Below, one piece after another: positions 11,314-21,104 of a DNA stretch of 64,000 nucleotides (position 1 is the first letter of the stretch; each line of letters begins with the position of its first letter). Source of the stretch: Opeltia flavorubescens (lineage: Eukaryota > Ascomycota > Lecanoromycetes > Teloschistales > Teloschistaceae); the NCBI GenBank assembly GCA_000442125.1, contig KE546966.1:2343471-2407470 (forward strand). The letters run 5' to 3'. Position numbers and translations under genes: made by a program. The notes beneath the pieces are model-generated. The model was not told the origin of the DNA and made no database searches. It worked only from the letters and a program-made list of their open reading frames with translations.

Positions 11314-12549
11314 CTACAGAACGATCCTCCCTCCACAATGCGTCAAAGACCAGAACCAATCATACCACGTCGCCTCCGCTGGCAACACTCCCACATCTCG
11401 CCAGGCCTGGGTCAGGATACCGATCCATGTCGGATGCAATTCGTTGAAGGTTGCTGCTTCAGCAATCGTCCGTCTTGCGAAGCCTGCAAAAGTCTCACTC
11501 GACTTACAGGTAGTCATCGCCTTGAACCATGTCTTACCTGGCACCTCCCAAGCGTAGCCTCCGAAGCGGGTAGCCGCCAGATAGAAGGCATGGTTGGGGA
11601 TCCCAGAATTCCAGTGAACCGCACCATTGTCCTTGTCAGTCTTGATATAGTACTTCATATGCCCTACCGAGTAATCATTACCGATGCCTTTCGTGCCGTT
11701 GTAGGCCTTTCCTGGGGCTTTGAAACTGCGCATCGCGACTTGGGGGTCCCAAGGGAATAGAACGTCCTGGCCAAGAAGCCAGTCTGCTTTGTCCGCTGTC
11801 AAATTCTTGCTCCACTGTTCCAGAAGCGTGCTCATTACATCGGAGCACGACTCGTTCAACGCGCCGGACTCGTTGGAGTAGATGAGTCCGCTGGAGAATC
11901 CGATGATGGCATGCGTGAACTCGTGCCCAACAACCTCGTACGACTTGTTGAAGTTGAAGAACCAGTTGTTGCCGTCCCCGAATACCAGTTGTCTCACGGC
12001 CGGGAAAAAAAAGGCGTTCACGAACTCCTTGCCATAGTGCACGGTCGCGACGATTTTTGAGTTTTTGTCGTCGTAGGACTTCCATCCGTAGACTTCTCGG
12101 AAGAAGGTCTCGGCTTTTTCCAAGGAATCATAGCACGCGTTGACCGCTTTATCGGCGACAGGTGCCTGGCCTGACTGTCGCACAAGTGTACCAGGAAGGC
12201 GATCGACAAAGGGATCGTTTTTGGCGTCGTAGAGATAAATGGGAGCCGGCTGATCAGAAGAGTGAAAGTCATATCGTTGCTTTCGAGGTCCCGGTCTCGG
12301 ATACTTTTCGTCCTCGGGATCAGGGGGTAGGTCTGGTTCGTGAGGGTTCTTATCTTCGTCACCGACGTCTTCGCGCTCCTTTACTGCCTCTTTGTTCCCA
12401 GCATCAATGGTTGCTTGAAGGCTCTCACGAGTTTCATCGTCGATGAACTCTGCTTGTTCAAGGTTTTCGATGATACTCTGGGGGATAAAAGAGCAACAGT
12501 AATGATGCTCTTTTGCGCTAGGACTCTTGAAATACTTCCGCAGATCCAT
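11314..12549 (-). CDS. Protealysin-like M4 (thermolysin family) zinc metalloprotease
   Basis: Intact 411-aa ORF. Residues 209-213 are HEFTH, the HExxH zinc site, in a block (GHEFTHAIIGFSSGLIYSNE) that matches thermolysin closely. E233 in ALNESCSD is the third zinc ligand, and H312 with NSGIPNHAFY (314-323) supplies the catalytic His and substrate-cleft segment. The N-terminus lacks a signal peptide and the long FTP/PepSY propeptide of secreted thermolysins. Instead, residues ~14-50 (HHYCCSFIPQSIIENLEQAEFIDDETRESL) resemble the short protealysin propeptide (usual HCxIPPHxL motif). An acidic, Pro-rich linker (55-90) joins it to the catalytic domain. Protealysin-type M4 enzymes are mainly bacterial, and fungal copies are thought to come from horizontal transfer. 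The last ~15 residues look unlike the family and may be read-through past a lost splice or stop. Likely intracellular or exported by an unconventional route. Confidence 0.88.
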   Translation of the reverse strand: MDLRKYFKSPSAKEHHYCCSFIPQSIIENLEQAEFIDDETRESLQATIDAGNKEAVKEREDVGDEDKNPHEPDLPPDPEDEKYPRPGPRKQRYDFHSSDQPAPIYLYDAKNDPFVDRLPGTLVRQSGQAPVADKAVNACYDSLEKAETFFREVYGWKSYDDKNSKIVATVHYGKEFVNAFFFPAVRQLVFGDGNNWFFNFNKSYEVVGHEFTHAIIGFSSGLIYSNESGALNESCSDVMSTLLEQWSKNLTADKADWLLGQDVLFPWDPQVAMRSFKAPGKAYNGTKGIGNDYSVGHMKYYIKTDKDNGAVHWNSGIPNHAFYLAATRFGGYAWEVPGKTWFKAMTTCKSSETFAGFARRTIAEAATFNELHPTWIGILTQAWRDVGVLPAEATWYDWFWSLTHCGGRIVL

Positions 12550-13339
12550 TATACTTCACAGGCTCCCTGATTCGTGTAATATAGATGGGACCACGAGTAT
12601 TGAGGCTTTGAGGATTAGAATTGCCATTTATATACAGTTAGGGATCTCGGAGGACTATAGCATATCCGAAATCCCCCAATTAATCGCGCACGCGTCTCGA
12701 TACCTCCACTCGTCCGATCTACTCCGTATATGGGTGCAAGCAGGCTGGACATTCTCGGTTTCTCGAGGTGATCTGGTGATATGGTGATCGATTGGTTGGG
12801 ATGACCCGAGAACCTGGTTGCTTTCCCGCAAGATGCAAGCTAGACCAGTTCACTACCTGATATGCATAGAATGCAACAGAATGACTGCCTGGGAGAGAAG
12901 CTATAGCAGACTTCACTTTAATCGCATCTCGTATAATGTCGGCCAATCTCCAGTCTCTTCTGCACTAGTGCTCCGCATGGCGTCGAGATGGCAGTGTCCA
13001 TAACCCTCAATCCGATGAAAGAGGGGAATACCTAATGCAGAAATCTTGTGACGGTCTTTCTGCAACTAGTGAATTACACCTTGCAATCTTGTTGTCTGCA
13101 ACTGTAGATAGTCTGTTGTGTTCCCCCACACTTTTGTTCCTGACGCGGCTCGGAGATCTTTGGTAAATTAATCAACGAGATGGACTCTCTGCAACTACAC
13201 GTTATTGTCGCCAATCGTTATCTACCACATGCTGTTTTTATCTACACGATGACAGGTCACGGTTCGCGAATGTTGAGTCAGGATGGAAGAGTAGTATGTT
13301 AAAAATCATCGGAGCCTAGACGACAATCACGTATTGCTT
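12550..13339. other. Intergenic, 790 bp
   Basis: Promoter side of the minus-strand M4 gene. No ORF above 86 codons and nothing recognisable. Confidence 0.5.
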
Positions 13340-13354
13340 GTACTGGACGGTTAC
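13340..13354. repeat. Left copy of 15-bp direct repeat flanking the MITE
   Basis: GTACTGGACGGTTAC is identical to 13550-13564. It is a target-site duplication, possibly only its central nine bases. Confidence 0.8.
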
Positions 13355-13552
13355 TCGCATTCACCAGGTTTTGCACCAGTTCCGGTTTTGCACCAGTCTA
13401 ACAGCTTGGCGCCAAGCATTAGGCCCTTTCGGCTAGCGTGCCAAGAGAGGTCATGAGCTTTGCTTGATAAGGCTAGCGTCAAAAGGACTTGGCGCCAAGC
13501 TGTTAGATTGGTGCAAAACCGGAACTGGTGCAAAACCTGGTGAATGCGAGTA
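13352..13552. mobile_element. Non-autonomous DNA transposon (MITE) with ~65-bp terminal inverted repeats
   Basis: The left arm from 13352 (TACTCGCATTCACCAGG...) reappears as its reverse complement ending at 13552, over about 66 bp with one mismatch. The arms end in the inner palindrome TTGGCGCCAA, and each arm holds a duplicated GGTTTTGCACCAG. About 70 bp of unique sequence lies between, with no coding capacity. A 15-bp direct repeat, GTACTGGACGGTTAC, stands at 13340-13354 and 13550-13564. The inverted repeat can be extended into it, so the true target duplication is either 15 bp (element 13355-13549) or the inner 9 bp CTGGACGGT (element 13352-13552). Nine bases plus long arms would fit a Mutator-like MITE. 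The near-identical arms and perfect flanking repeat point to recent insertion. Confidence 0.85.
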
Positions 13553-13564
13553 CTGGACGGTTAC
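13550..13564. repeat. Right copy of 15-bp direct repeat flanking the MITE
   Basis: Identical to 13340-13354. See the element between them. Confidence 0.8.
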
Positions 13565-15672
13565 CGCCCGTTCCATACAATCAAAGTTCTCGCAACTTGA
13601 TTGCTGGAGGCTGGCAGGAAAGTAGAACGTTTACGGAGGGGGTTTAAAGTCATTAAGACGTTCGTCTCTGCGATCTTCAACTCCTCGCACCCTTGGCTGA
13701 TGATCAGCAATACCAGAATAAGAAACAAAATCCCGGATACATACGTAGTGGGATGGATTTCCTACAGTCAAGACGACTGTGCAGAGAATAAAAAGTTCCC
13801 CACCAATCGGCATTCTGCTATGGTTTTTACTCGCTTCTAGATTGAATCGCCCCATCGTATTATCCAATCACCAGCGATTATTTGCATCGGAAATACGGGA
13901 TCTTTTCTCAATCTATTTTCGGACGAGACCTGGATCCAGTTTCCCCACTTACAGATTGGTAACAGAATAGTAGAGGCCTCAGCCCTATGCCATAACTTAT
14001 AGATCTCTTCGGAAAGCCATTTTCAGAGGAAGGATCTGCATACCACTGCTGAGGCAGGGGAGTTGACCAGATCATTACTTCCACCATGATCTGATATGAT
14101 CGTGTATAAGACCGTGCTTGGAGGAGCGGGTTAGTGCCCATACTCAAGCATAAACAACAAGTAAATGGTCTGGAACTCTACAGGTAAGTCTAACGATGCT
14201 TGTACGGTAAGTATTCTTCAGGGAAGTCACAAGACTAGAGTAATCATACAAGTGCTTTGCGGTTGCGGTTCAAAACATTTCATTCTAGCCTAGATTTCTT
14301 GCTAGCTCGAAGTTCTGAATCCTTATCGTCAATTTCGGCAGCGATACCAGGCTAAACTTTCCCAGCCTAGTAATTGTTGACTGCGAACTATGNAAATGTA
14401 GAATACTCGCGTATGGAATTCGGGGTAGTCTAATTTGCGCTAAAGGAAAGCAAAAAGCGATATGACGTAGTCTGCCTGGCCGGATTCGGTGTTTCCTGAG
14501 GACTACGAGGTTCTTGCGGCGCCATCTTCGCCGCCATACAGAGAAGGTCGTCGTCCAAGTCAAGTTTGAAGGGGGCACGAGTGACATGTAGCGTGCTCTG
14601 AACTTATCACTGTCGCCCGGAGCGTTCACCGAGCACGGTGCTTTTTGACTTGGTAGGAGATATATGCTTGTCGTTGTTTGATTGCGCTATGAGTTCGGGA
14701 CGATAACATTGTGTAAAGCCATAGCGTTTTGGGGATTATATCAGTGGTACGCCTCAATCTCCGAACGGACCTAACATGGAAGGCCCCATTTTCCGTTTGG
14801 ATATTGGTGTACCTCATGGAGAAGCCCCTTTGCATCAACAAAGGTGTGGGTCTCATTAATCAAGCTGACAAGACTTCTTCAGCTATCGCGTTCCCCAGTT
14901 CTCATCATGTGCTGCTTCGCCTGTCCGTTGGACAGATCATATGTCTCCAAACAGAAGATGATGATGCCGCGCAATATTCCAGGACCTGAAACAGACTTCC
15001 GTTAAATCCACCAGACTCTATTAGTATAATGAACGAAGCATGACCCATCGCTTCAATTGAGTCTCGGAATGTACGAGCCGTTCTCACGTGCCTTTGTTTC
15101 GTTGAGGAAGAAATTTGCAGAGTGGAGAAATTTGATCTTAAAGTAGCATTCGACCCGTCCCGCCTCCTTGAGACAAGGGGGCACTCGGGTTATATAGCCG
15201 ACACCACAAAAGTAAGCGCACTGCATCTCGACGTCATTGCCGTTCGGAACCGCATTTCTGGCCAAGCTAAGATGAGAGCCTCATGATCCTCAATCAGTTT
15301 CAGCGAGGGATAATGGACTCTAAATAGAGTATGACCAGGTTTTTGACCGGTCTCATATGCTGCCCCACGACTACCCCACGCGATCCGGCCTAGGATCTCC
15401 ACGTCTCCACGCGGATCAGGACGATCGAAACAGGGTTACCGGGTAGATCATTCAAAACAGCCAAACATCGTCATGTGGGTGACGGCCAGCCCCCAGGACA
15501 TTTCTCGGCTCGCTCCGGTCTGCAACTTCGATATCATGTATTGAGTGTAGGACTTTCTTATCATCTTGAATTTCATACTCTCAAATCCAATATCCCTCCT
15601 TGAAACTACTCCTAATCTTTTCCTTTCTTGTTTCTGGCGTGATCTGCGATCAGCCAATTCCTACATTAGCCA
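13565..15672. other. 2.1 kb without a supported gene
   Basis: Only short frames are present. On the minus strand, frames at 15190-15402 and 15053-15265 (..GRIAWGSRGAAYETGQ.. and a shifted continuation) have a coding look and may be a scrap of a lost gene, but I recognise nothing. One undetermined base stands at 14393. Confidence 0.4.
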
Positions 15673-17202
15673 ATGAAAAGCAATCATCCCATTTGCTTTC
15701 TCTCTGTAATACTGTCTACTTCTATCTGCTGCTTTGCGTCACCAGTATCAAAGCTCTGGAATCGACAAGATCTTACCTTGGATGTTTGCGCCCAGCAAAA
15801 GGCGGTCCACGATGGCAATTGCTGGAATCTAGCTAACATCCCCGACTACTTGAACAACCCAACAACAGGATGGAATCATACCACCCCAACCTGTGAGGAT
15901 TCAACCAAATGCTGCATCCCAGAAGACGACGGCTGGTCCACCTGTTTTCTACGCCTCGCTCTACCAGAGGCTGGGCAAGACTGCACGACTCTGAATGATC
16001 ATCCTTGTACCAGCAGGGACGACTTGGATCCGAATCTTAGCCCTAGCATCATACCACAGGTCAGGTATACCGTCATCAGTATCTATGGAGTACATGATTT
16101 CTTTTCCACGTATTTCAATTGTATGTTCCTTCCCAACCACACCCAAAACGTGCTGATGTATCTATCCAGGTCTGAACATGGCTTACACACAAGCTTTGTC
16201 CATAATTACCAATTTGACGCTTCTGCTGGACCCCAATAAAACAGCAAGCTTATCTCTATTCGCTATTTTGTCGGCGCTTAGTGTCGGCTTGGCTTTCCTC
16301 ACGGTATGTCTGAACAACTGCATAGGCGCGACCGTGTTCATACTGACGTGCCTCAGGCTCCTACTGTAGCCGCTGGAATGCTGGAGCTCGCAGCCACTGC
16401 AAAGTACACCTCACAAACGTTCGCCGTCAGCCTCGGGCAGGCGCCAGGGGTCACCAGAGCACTGTGGCCTTCCGGCGATGACCTTTCTCGTACTTATCAG
16501 ATCGGACAGTTGCAAGAGAAAGTCAGCGATATCACGGTGGAGTTGGGCAACAGGCTAGATGCCGGCTTGGAACTGATGATGACGGATCCAGCGACATTCG
16601 CAGCTTTCGCGGACAACGGGAGATATAGCAATAACAATCAACCCATGGATCCCAACGAAGTCAAGAATGATCTCGCACTTTCACTCCAAACGTACCTTGT
16701 CTCGGAATCACTGAAGCAGAATGGATGGTATGCTATTCCACTAGGTACCTCGACAAAAGAGGAGTATGACGCCCGGCAAGACCCTCCATGCCCAGATAAC
16801 CTACATAAACTCTGCCCAGCTGCAGGTAGCCGCGAAAACATTTACTGGAGCCCAGCATCATCCCGACAGTACAGGCTGGTCCAGAGAAGCCATACCACAA
16901 GCCCAGCATCAGTGCTTCAACAAATAACCCAATGGGCCAATCTCCCATTATTATTCGACGGAGCCTACGATTGCACTGCCAACGGACAAAAGGAGGATCC
17001 GCAGCTAGTCCATGTGCATTTCGACAGCACCTTGGATGTTTCCTGTATATCGCAGTTTCCTATCCAGATCCCTTGCGGAGCGAAGTGTCCACAAGCAGCT
17101 GCTGACGGCTCTTGTCCTTTCCCGCGCGACGCAGATTGCAATTATGCCGGAACCGTTAGTATCCACGGCGGCTGGGGTACGGGAGCGTCTTCTACACACT
17201 GA
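15673..17202 (+). CDS. Secreted glycoprotein of unknown function, three exons
   Basis: Exons 15673-16120, 16170-16303 and 16357-17202. The introns (49 and 53 nt) start GTATGT and end CCAG and TCAG, and join in phase to give 475 aa. The N-terminus MKSNHPICFLSVILSTSICCFAS is a signal peptide. The mature part begins with a Cys-rich region (C-x13-C-x25-C-x7-CC-x9-C). A hydrophobic stretch encoded by exon 2 (SLSLFAILSALSVGLAFLT) may be a membrane-associated or buried helix. A long alpha-helical domain follows (MLELAATAKYTSQTF..DITVELGNRLDAGLELMM), then a C-terminal Cys-containing segment (CISQFPIQIPCGAKCPQ..CPF..C). Homologous fungal glycoproteins of unknown role share this order; I have no enzymatic motif to offer. 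A competing frame from 15600 begins with TTG and is rejected. Confidence 0.85.
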
Positions 17203-17698
17203 CCAGAACAGCCGCACTTGATGTATGGGACTATCACATTATCTAGCTATTATAGCAGGATGCGACGTTCAATACTTGTTTATTGGAGGAATGCAGAGGT
17301 AGTGATTTAGTTTTTGATAGCATTGCGTCAAGGAGTATGGGTACAATTAGCATTCACGGCGAAATATACACCAGCATAAGTTAACGTCAGCTTTTATCTT
17401 CGTAAGGACAATTCCATAAAGGTGATTTGTCCGCGTCTCTATGAGCTTTTCAAACTCAACTTTCATATGTTAGACGCATATCTTCTGCTGCCCGTTGCAG
17501 AGTTAACGAAATTCGGTTACGGTGCCGGCATTAGCGTGTTTCAGAAACCACTGCTAGGCACGCGTAGAATCTTTCAAGCAAGTCCCATTTTCGATCAAGG
17601 CAACTATGTAGTCCTAGTCTATCCGCCATCTCATCCTCCGTCGATTTAGATTAGCCTCGGAGCTTTAGGCCCAGTGCAACCCCTCTGTAATATCGATG
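17203..17698. other. Intergenic, 496 bp
   Basis: A 75-codon frame at 17422-17649 has no recognisable feature. The rest is terminator of the upstream gene and promoter of the F-box relic. Confidence 0.5.
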
Positions 17699-19338
17699 AT
17701 GAGTATTAACAGACTTCCACTAGAGTTCTCACAAACATCTTGGGCAACGTTAGGTACACCAATGGCAAAGCTAGATTTTCGCCATGTCAGCTCGTGTCGG
17801 GTCAACGGCGTAGTATTTCTCTCCCTCTGACGTGGCAGTCTGTCGTCCTCAATACGACGAATGTGATGACATTCATCAAGAAAGCAGATTACACGCCTCG
17901 CATTTACGGCAATATTCGCTCTCTGACATTGCGTCTGAATACCTTATGGCCCACGAATGGAGAGTGTAGTACAGGCCGAGCTGAGGATAGCGTAGCATGG
18001 AAGCAAGGACTCAATCCACGTACCTGGAAACTGTGCACGGACCTTGAGACCCTGGCGCACCGAATCGATTCTTCCATGAAGAACCTCACAAGCTTCTCTT
18101 TACGAATTGATAAATTTCCTCCGGCTGGTAGGGCAGAGGGGCATCGTAATGATCCACTTGGGGCCCGAATGAAGACAAGGACACTCCGATGTCTTCTGGA
18201 AGCACTGCCTAAATCATGCATCGATGTTGAGCTTGATACCCGGGGACGTGATGATGATAGGGTCTGCTACTTTAACCCAGATTATAATGATCATGTCCAC
18301 CTTTGCCCAACCATTCGAAACCTGCTCCCAAGATTACAACATGTTCGGCTGCGGTTGGGATCTCTGTGTTCAGACTTAATCTTCTGAAGTTCACTAGATG
18401 AGTGTGCAAAAGCGGTGGAAAATCCAGGCCTCCGTTCGTTCTTGGTCAATGTATGTACCTAACCGAACAGTACAGGTGCTGTTATATGTACAGGCTCCAG
18501 TACATCTGTAGCGGCGGCTGGAGCAAATTCAGAGGAGGTTAAAAAACGATATCATGACGTTACGATAGCCAAAGACGTCACGCAGGGTCAAGAACCCACG
18601 GCGAATGATGATTCTATGAGGAGTTTGGATGGAGCAAAGGACGAGGATATTTTGGGAGATCATCATGAACTGGACGTTGAAGAGGACAACATGTCAGATG
18701 AGGGATCCGACGAAGGTGAGGATTCAGTTAACGACAGATTCGGTAGTGGCGATAGCGACGAAGATGATGACAACAACGAGCGCGTGGACCCCAACGAATA
18801 TAACGGCATCAAGCTCCATTCCTACCTGCAAAAGATCCTTATCAAGGCGAACAGCGCAGGTGCTTTCCCTCAAGCTGCATCAGTGCAGCTCATGAATCTA
18901 CTATCAGCTCCTGGGCTCAATAATTATCACTGGATCGAGCAGGATATCATCAGTCGCGAATCGCGCATTCTTCCGTTCCGAATGACTTGGTATCAATATG
19001 GGTATCACGACGATCACGAATATTTTGCCCGTACGCCATCTGACGGAGAAATATTTGGCCTTTTCGGGTCGAACGATGATCTGGAGAATGCGGTTGAAGG
19101 TGGAGTATGGTGTACTACCGCTGATGGATACCGCTGGTCGACGTCGCTTCACCAATCTGGATACCGTCACTGGGCAGCGATGAAAGTACCAAGGTTGGAA
19201 AATCGTGAACAATATGTGGCTCGGCGTGGAATGGATTTATCGTCGGGAGCAGTGGGCAATTTGAGGATGGCTCAAATTGATGCGACGAAAGATGCGCATG
19301 TGACGCGCGAGCCGTTAGGAGAAGCATTGGAGGACTAA
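17699..19338 (+). pseudogene. F-box/LRR-like protein with acidic C-terminal region, broken
   Basis: ATG at 17699 opens SINRLPLE, the start of an F-box, but one base is lost near 17725 and the rest continues in the frame used from 17728: LTNILGNVRYTNGKARFSPCQLVS..RSISLPLTWQSVVL, a typical fungal F-box. Repeats resembling LRRs follow (IRSLTLRLNTLWP, LTSFSLRIDKFP, LLEALPKSCIDVELDT, NLLPRLQHVRLRLGSLC). The frame is then cut by TGA at 18385-18387 and TAA at about 18460, while coding continues beyond both in the same frame (S-S-L-D-E-C-A-K.., then NSTGAVICTG). From 18616 a strongly acidic segment (DEGSDEGEDSVNDRFGSGDSDEDDDNNE) leads to a C-terminal domain ending at 19338. F-box proteins bring substrates to SCF ubiquitin ligases. 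This copy has one frameshift and two stops, so it is probably dead unless the C-terminal half is used alone. Confidence 0.75.
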
Positions 19339-19523
19339 ATGAAACTCGGGTGGCAGTGGGTGAAATAGGAATAGCTGACGTCTATAAATTTTCAAGCCAT
19401 CGCATTTCATAAAATTCCCTCAACTGGCCCTCGCTTTTCTGGTGGTTTCAATCACGTAGACATGCTAGATTGTATCTTCGCAAATGTAGAATGTGGTACT
19501 ATTTACGATGCTCGGATATTTCT

Positions 19524-20273
19524 CTACTGAACGTGTCTCGGCAGCCGCTTCATGAAGAACAAGTCGGGAGTTTGCCTATCACCAAATTTTGCAGGCATGT
19601 TGTACTGCATTTTCCCCATGCTTTCAAAGCCATGCCTCGCATACACCGGCGCCCCTTTCATACTGGCTTCGACCACAGCCTTGAAAATATTGATTAGTAT
19701 TGCTTTCTTATAGAAGCCGGCGAGTTAGCCATTACCTCGACTTGCATCTCGTCCGCTAGCTCTGTACCCCACTTAACCAACTGACCCCCGATGCCCCTTC
19801 GATGATGGTCTGTGCAGACTGCAAGGCAGTCGAGGACTAGGAGACAAGTCAACTTGTTGTTCTTGCTAACAGTATTGAAGGCACGAACCCAGAATACGAC
19901 CATTCGCTTTCCTCGACGCCTCTATCCTATACCTCAACTGCTGCTCATGCAGCAGCCGTGAGAATTCCTCGTCTTCTGCCGTGTCCCATCCTTCTCCCTC
20001 TAATTTCTCATGCTCCAGTGGTCGGTCCAGCACTAGCCAGGTCGCTTGTCCGACGATTTGCTTTGTCTCCGAGTCTATGGCTTTCAAGAATTTGAAAGCG
20101 GGGTTTTGATGCATTTGCGTTAATGTGCGAGTTCCACGGCTTCGCCCGGCGGGCGTGCTGTGGTTTGGAAAGATTGCGTCGACGAAGGGCTGTTCGTCTT
20201 GGAAGACGTCGGAGATGATGGCGAATATTTGGGGCATATCGGAGGAGTCGCATGGTTGGATTGAGATTGTCAT
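19524..20273 (-). pseudogene. GNAT-family N-acetyltransferase, one apparent frameshift
   Basis: ATG at 20273 (MTISIQPCDSSDMPQIFAII) begins a fungal GNAT protein, which uses acetyl-CoA to acetylate an amine substrate. The frame LRYRIEASRKANG breaks at about 19,890-19,915 and continues one base off as VRAFNTVSKNNKLTCLLVLDCLAVCTDHHRRGIGGQLVKWGTELADEMQVE. RRGIGGQL is motif A of the acetyl-CoA site. A well-formed intron at 19680-19735 (GTAATG donor, ACTAATC branch, CAAG acceptor) leads into AVVEASMKGAPVYARHGFE..KRLPRHVQ, stop at 19524-19526. The gap at the shift is about 23 nt, too short to be an intron, so this is either a young inactivation or a base error in the assembly. The rest of the gene is intact. 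Confidence 0.75.
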
Positions 20274-21104
20274 AGTGGATTAGCTTTTAAGTAATTCGAT
20301 AGATGAGTCTTTTCTTAAATCCAGGGGTCTTCAGTCGTGACACTAGGAGGGCCAAAGATTGTCTGATACGCTGTGCACGATGCGGGCTTCTGCCTGATAG
20401 TTGGAATCTAGCTGTCGATCCAGATCCTGCAACGACTAGCATGCTGCAAGATGACGTCATTGCTTTGAATGGTGATCTTTCGTGTCTCCGAGTTCATTAA
20501 GAGCTCATGCGCGGCATTGTGGAATACAATAATTCAAGACTTCGGAACTTATATGCATACAATTCAACTGGGTTTGCTCTGCGCTCTAGGGTCGTTGTGC
20601 AACTGTCTTCTATGTTTTCTTTAAGCTTTCTAACGGTCATTGTCCAGGTCAATTGTTTGATTCTTGTTCACGACTTGGGCTTTCGTACGATTGAGATGAT
20701 TGTGTAACGATGATGCGACGAGCAGAGCTTCTCGCCAAACATGGTCGTATGCTTCACAGACTTGCACCGCAACGTCGGTGATCTGAGATGGAGCGCAGCG
20801 CGGTTGACGTGTTCGCGGGCTTTGCTGCTGGTGCCGAAGCAAGGAAGAACAAATCGTGGGAGTGCTAAGCGAGACTAGTCTCGAGAACTGGAAGAGCATG
20901 GACCGTATTGTCAACGTCGTCGCTCTATCCTTCTATCGCCCCTAAATTTCCATGTTTCACTCAGACACCTAGTCAGTAAGGTGGGTGCCTTTCAGTCCTT
21001 TGGCGTTCGAATCCTACGACAGATTGCGTCAATATTCAACAGCGAAGAGTCCTTCCAAGTCCGCAACAAAGCGATCGGAGATTCCACAGTAGTCAGCAGC
21101 GCTG
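20274..21104. other. Intergenic, 831 bp
   Basis: No supported gene. A GTTCGAATCC near 21005 matches a tRNA B box, but the flanking stem does not pair. It lies between a divergent promoter region and the 3' end of the next minus-strand gene. Confidence 0.45.

Noticed and set aside
15600-15836. 78-codon frame with a signal-peptide-like start, overlapping the secreted glycoprotein
   Set aside because: It begins with TTG, has no ATG, and lies out of frame with a well-supported three-exon gene.
20960-21030. tRNA candidate with GTTCGAATCC and an A-box-like TAGTCAGTAAGG
   Set aside because: The T-stem and acceptor stem do not pair.
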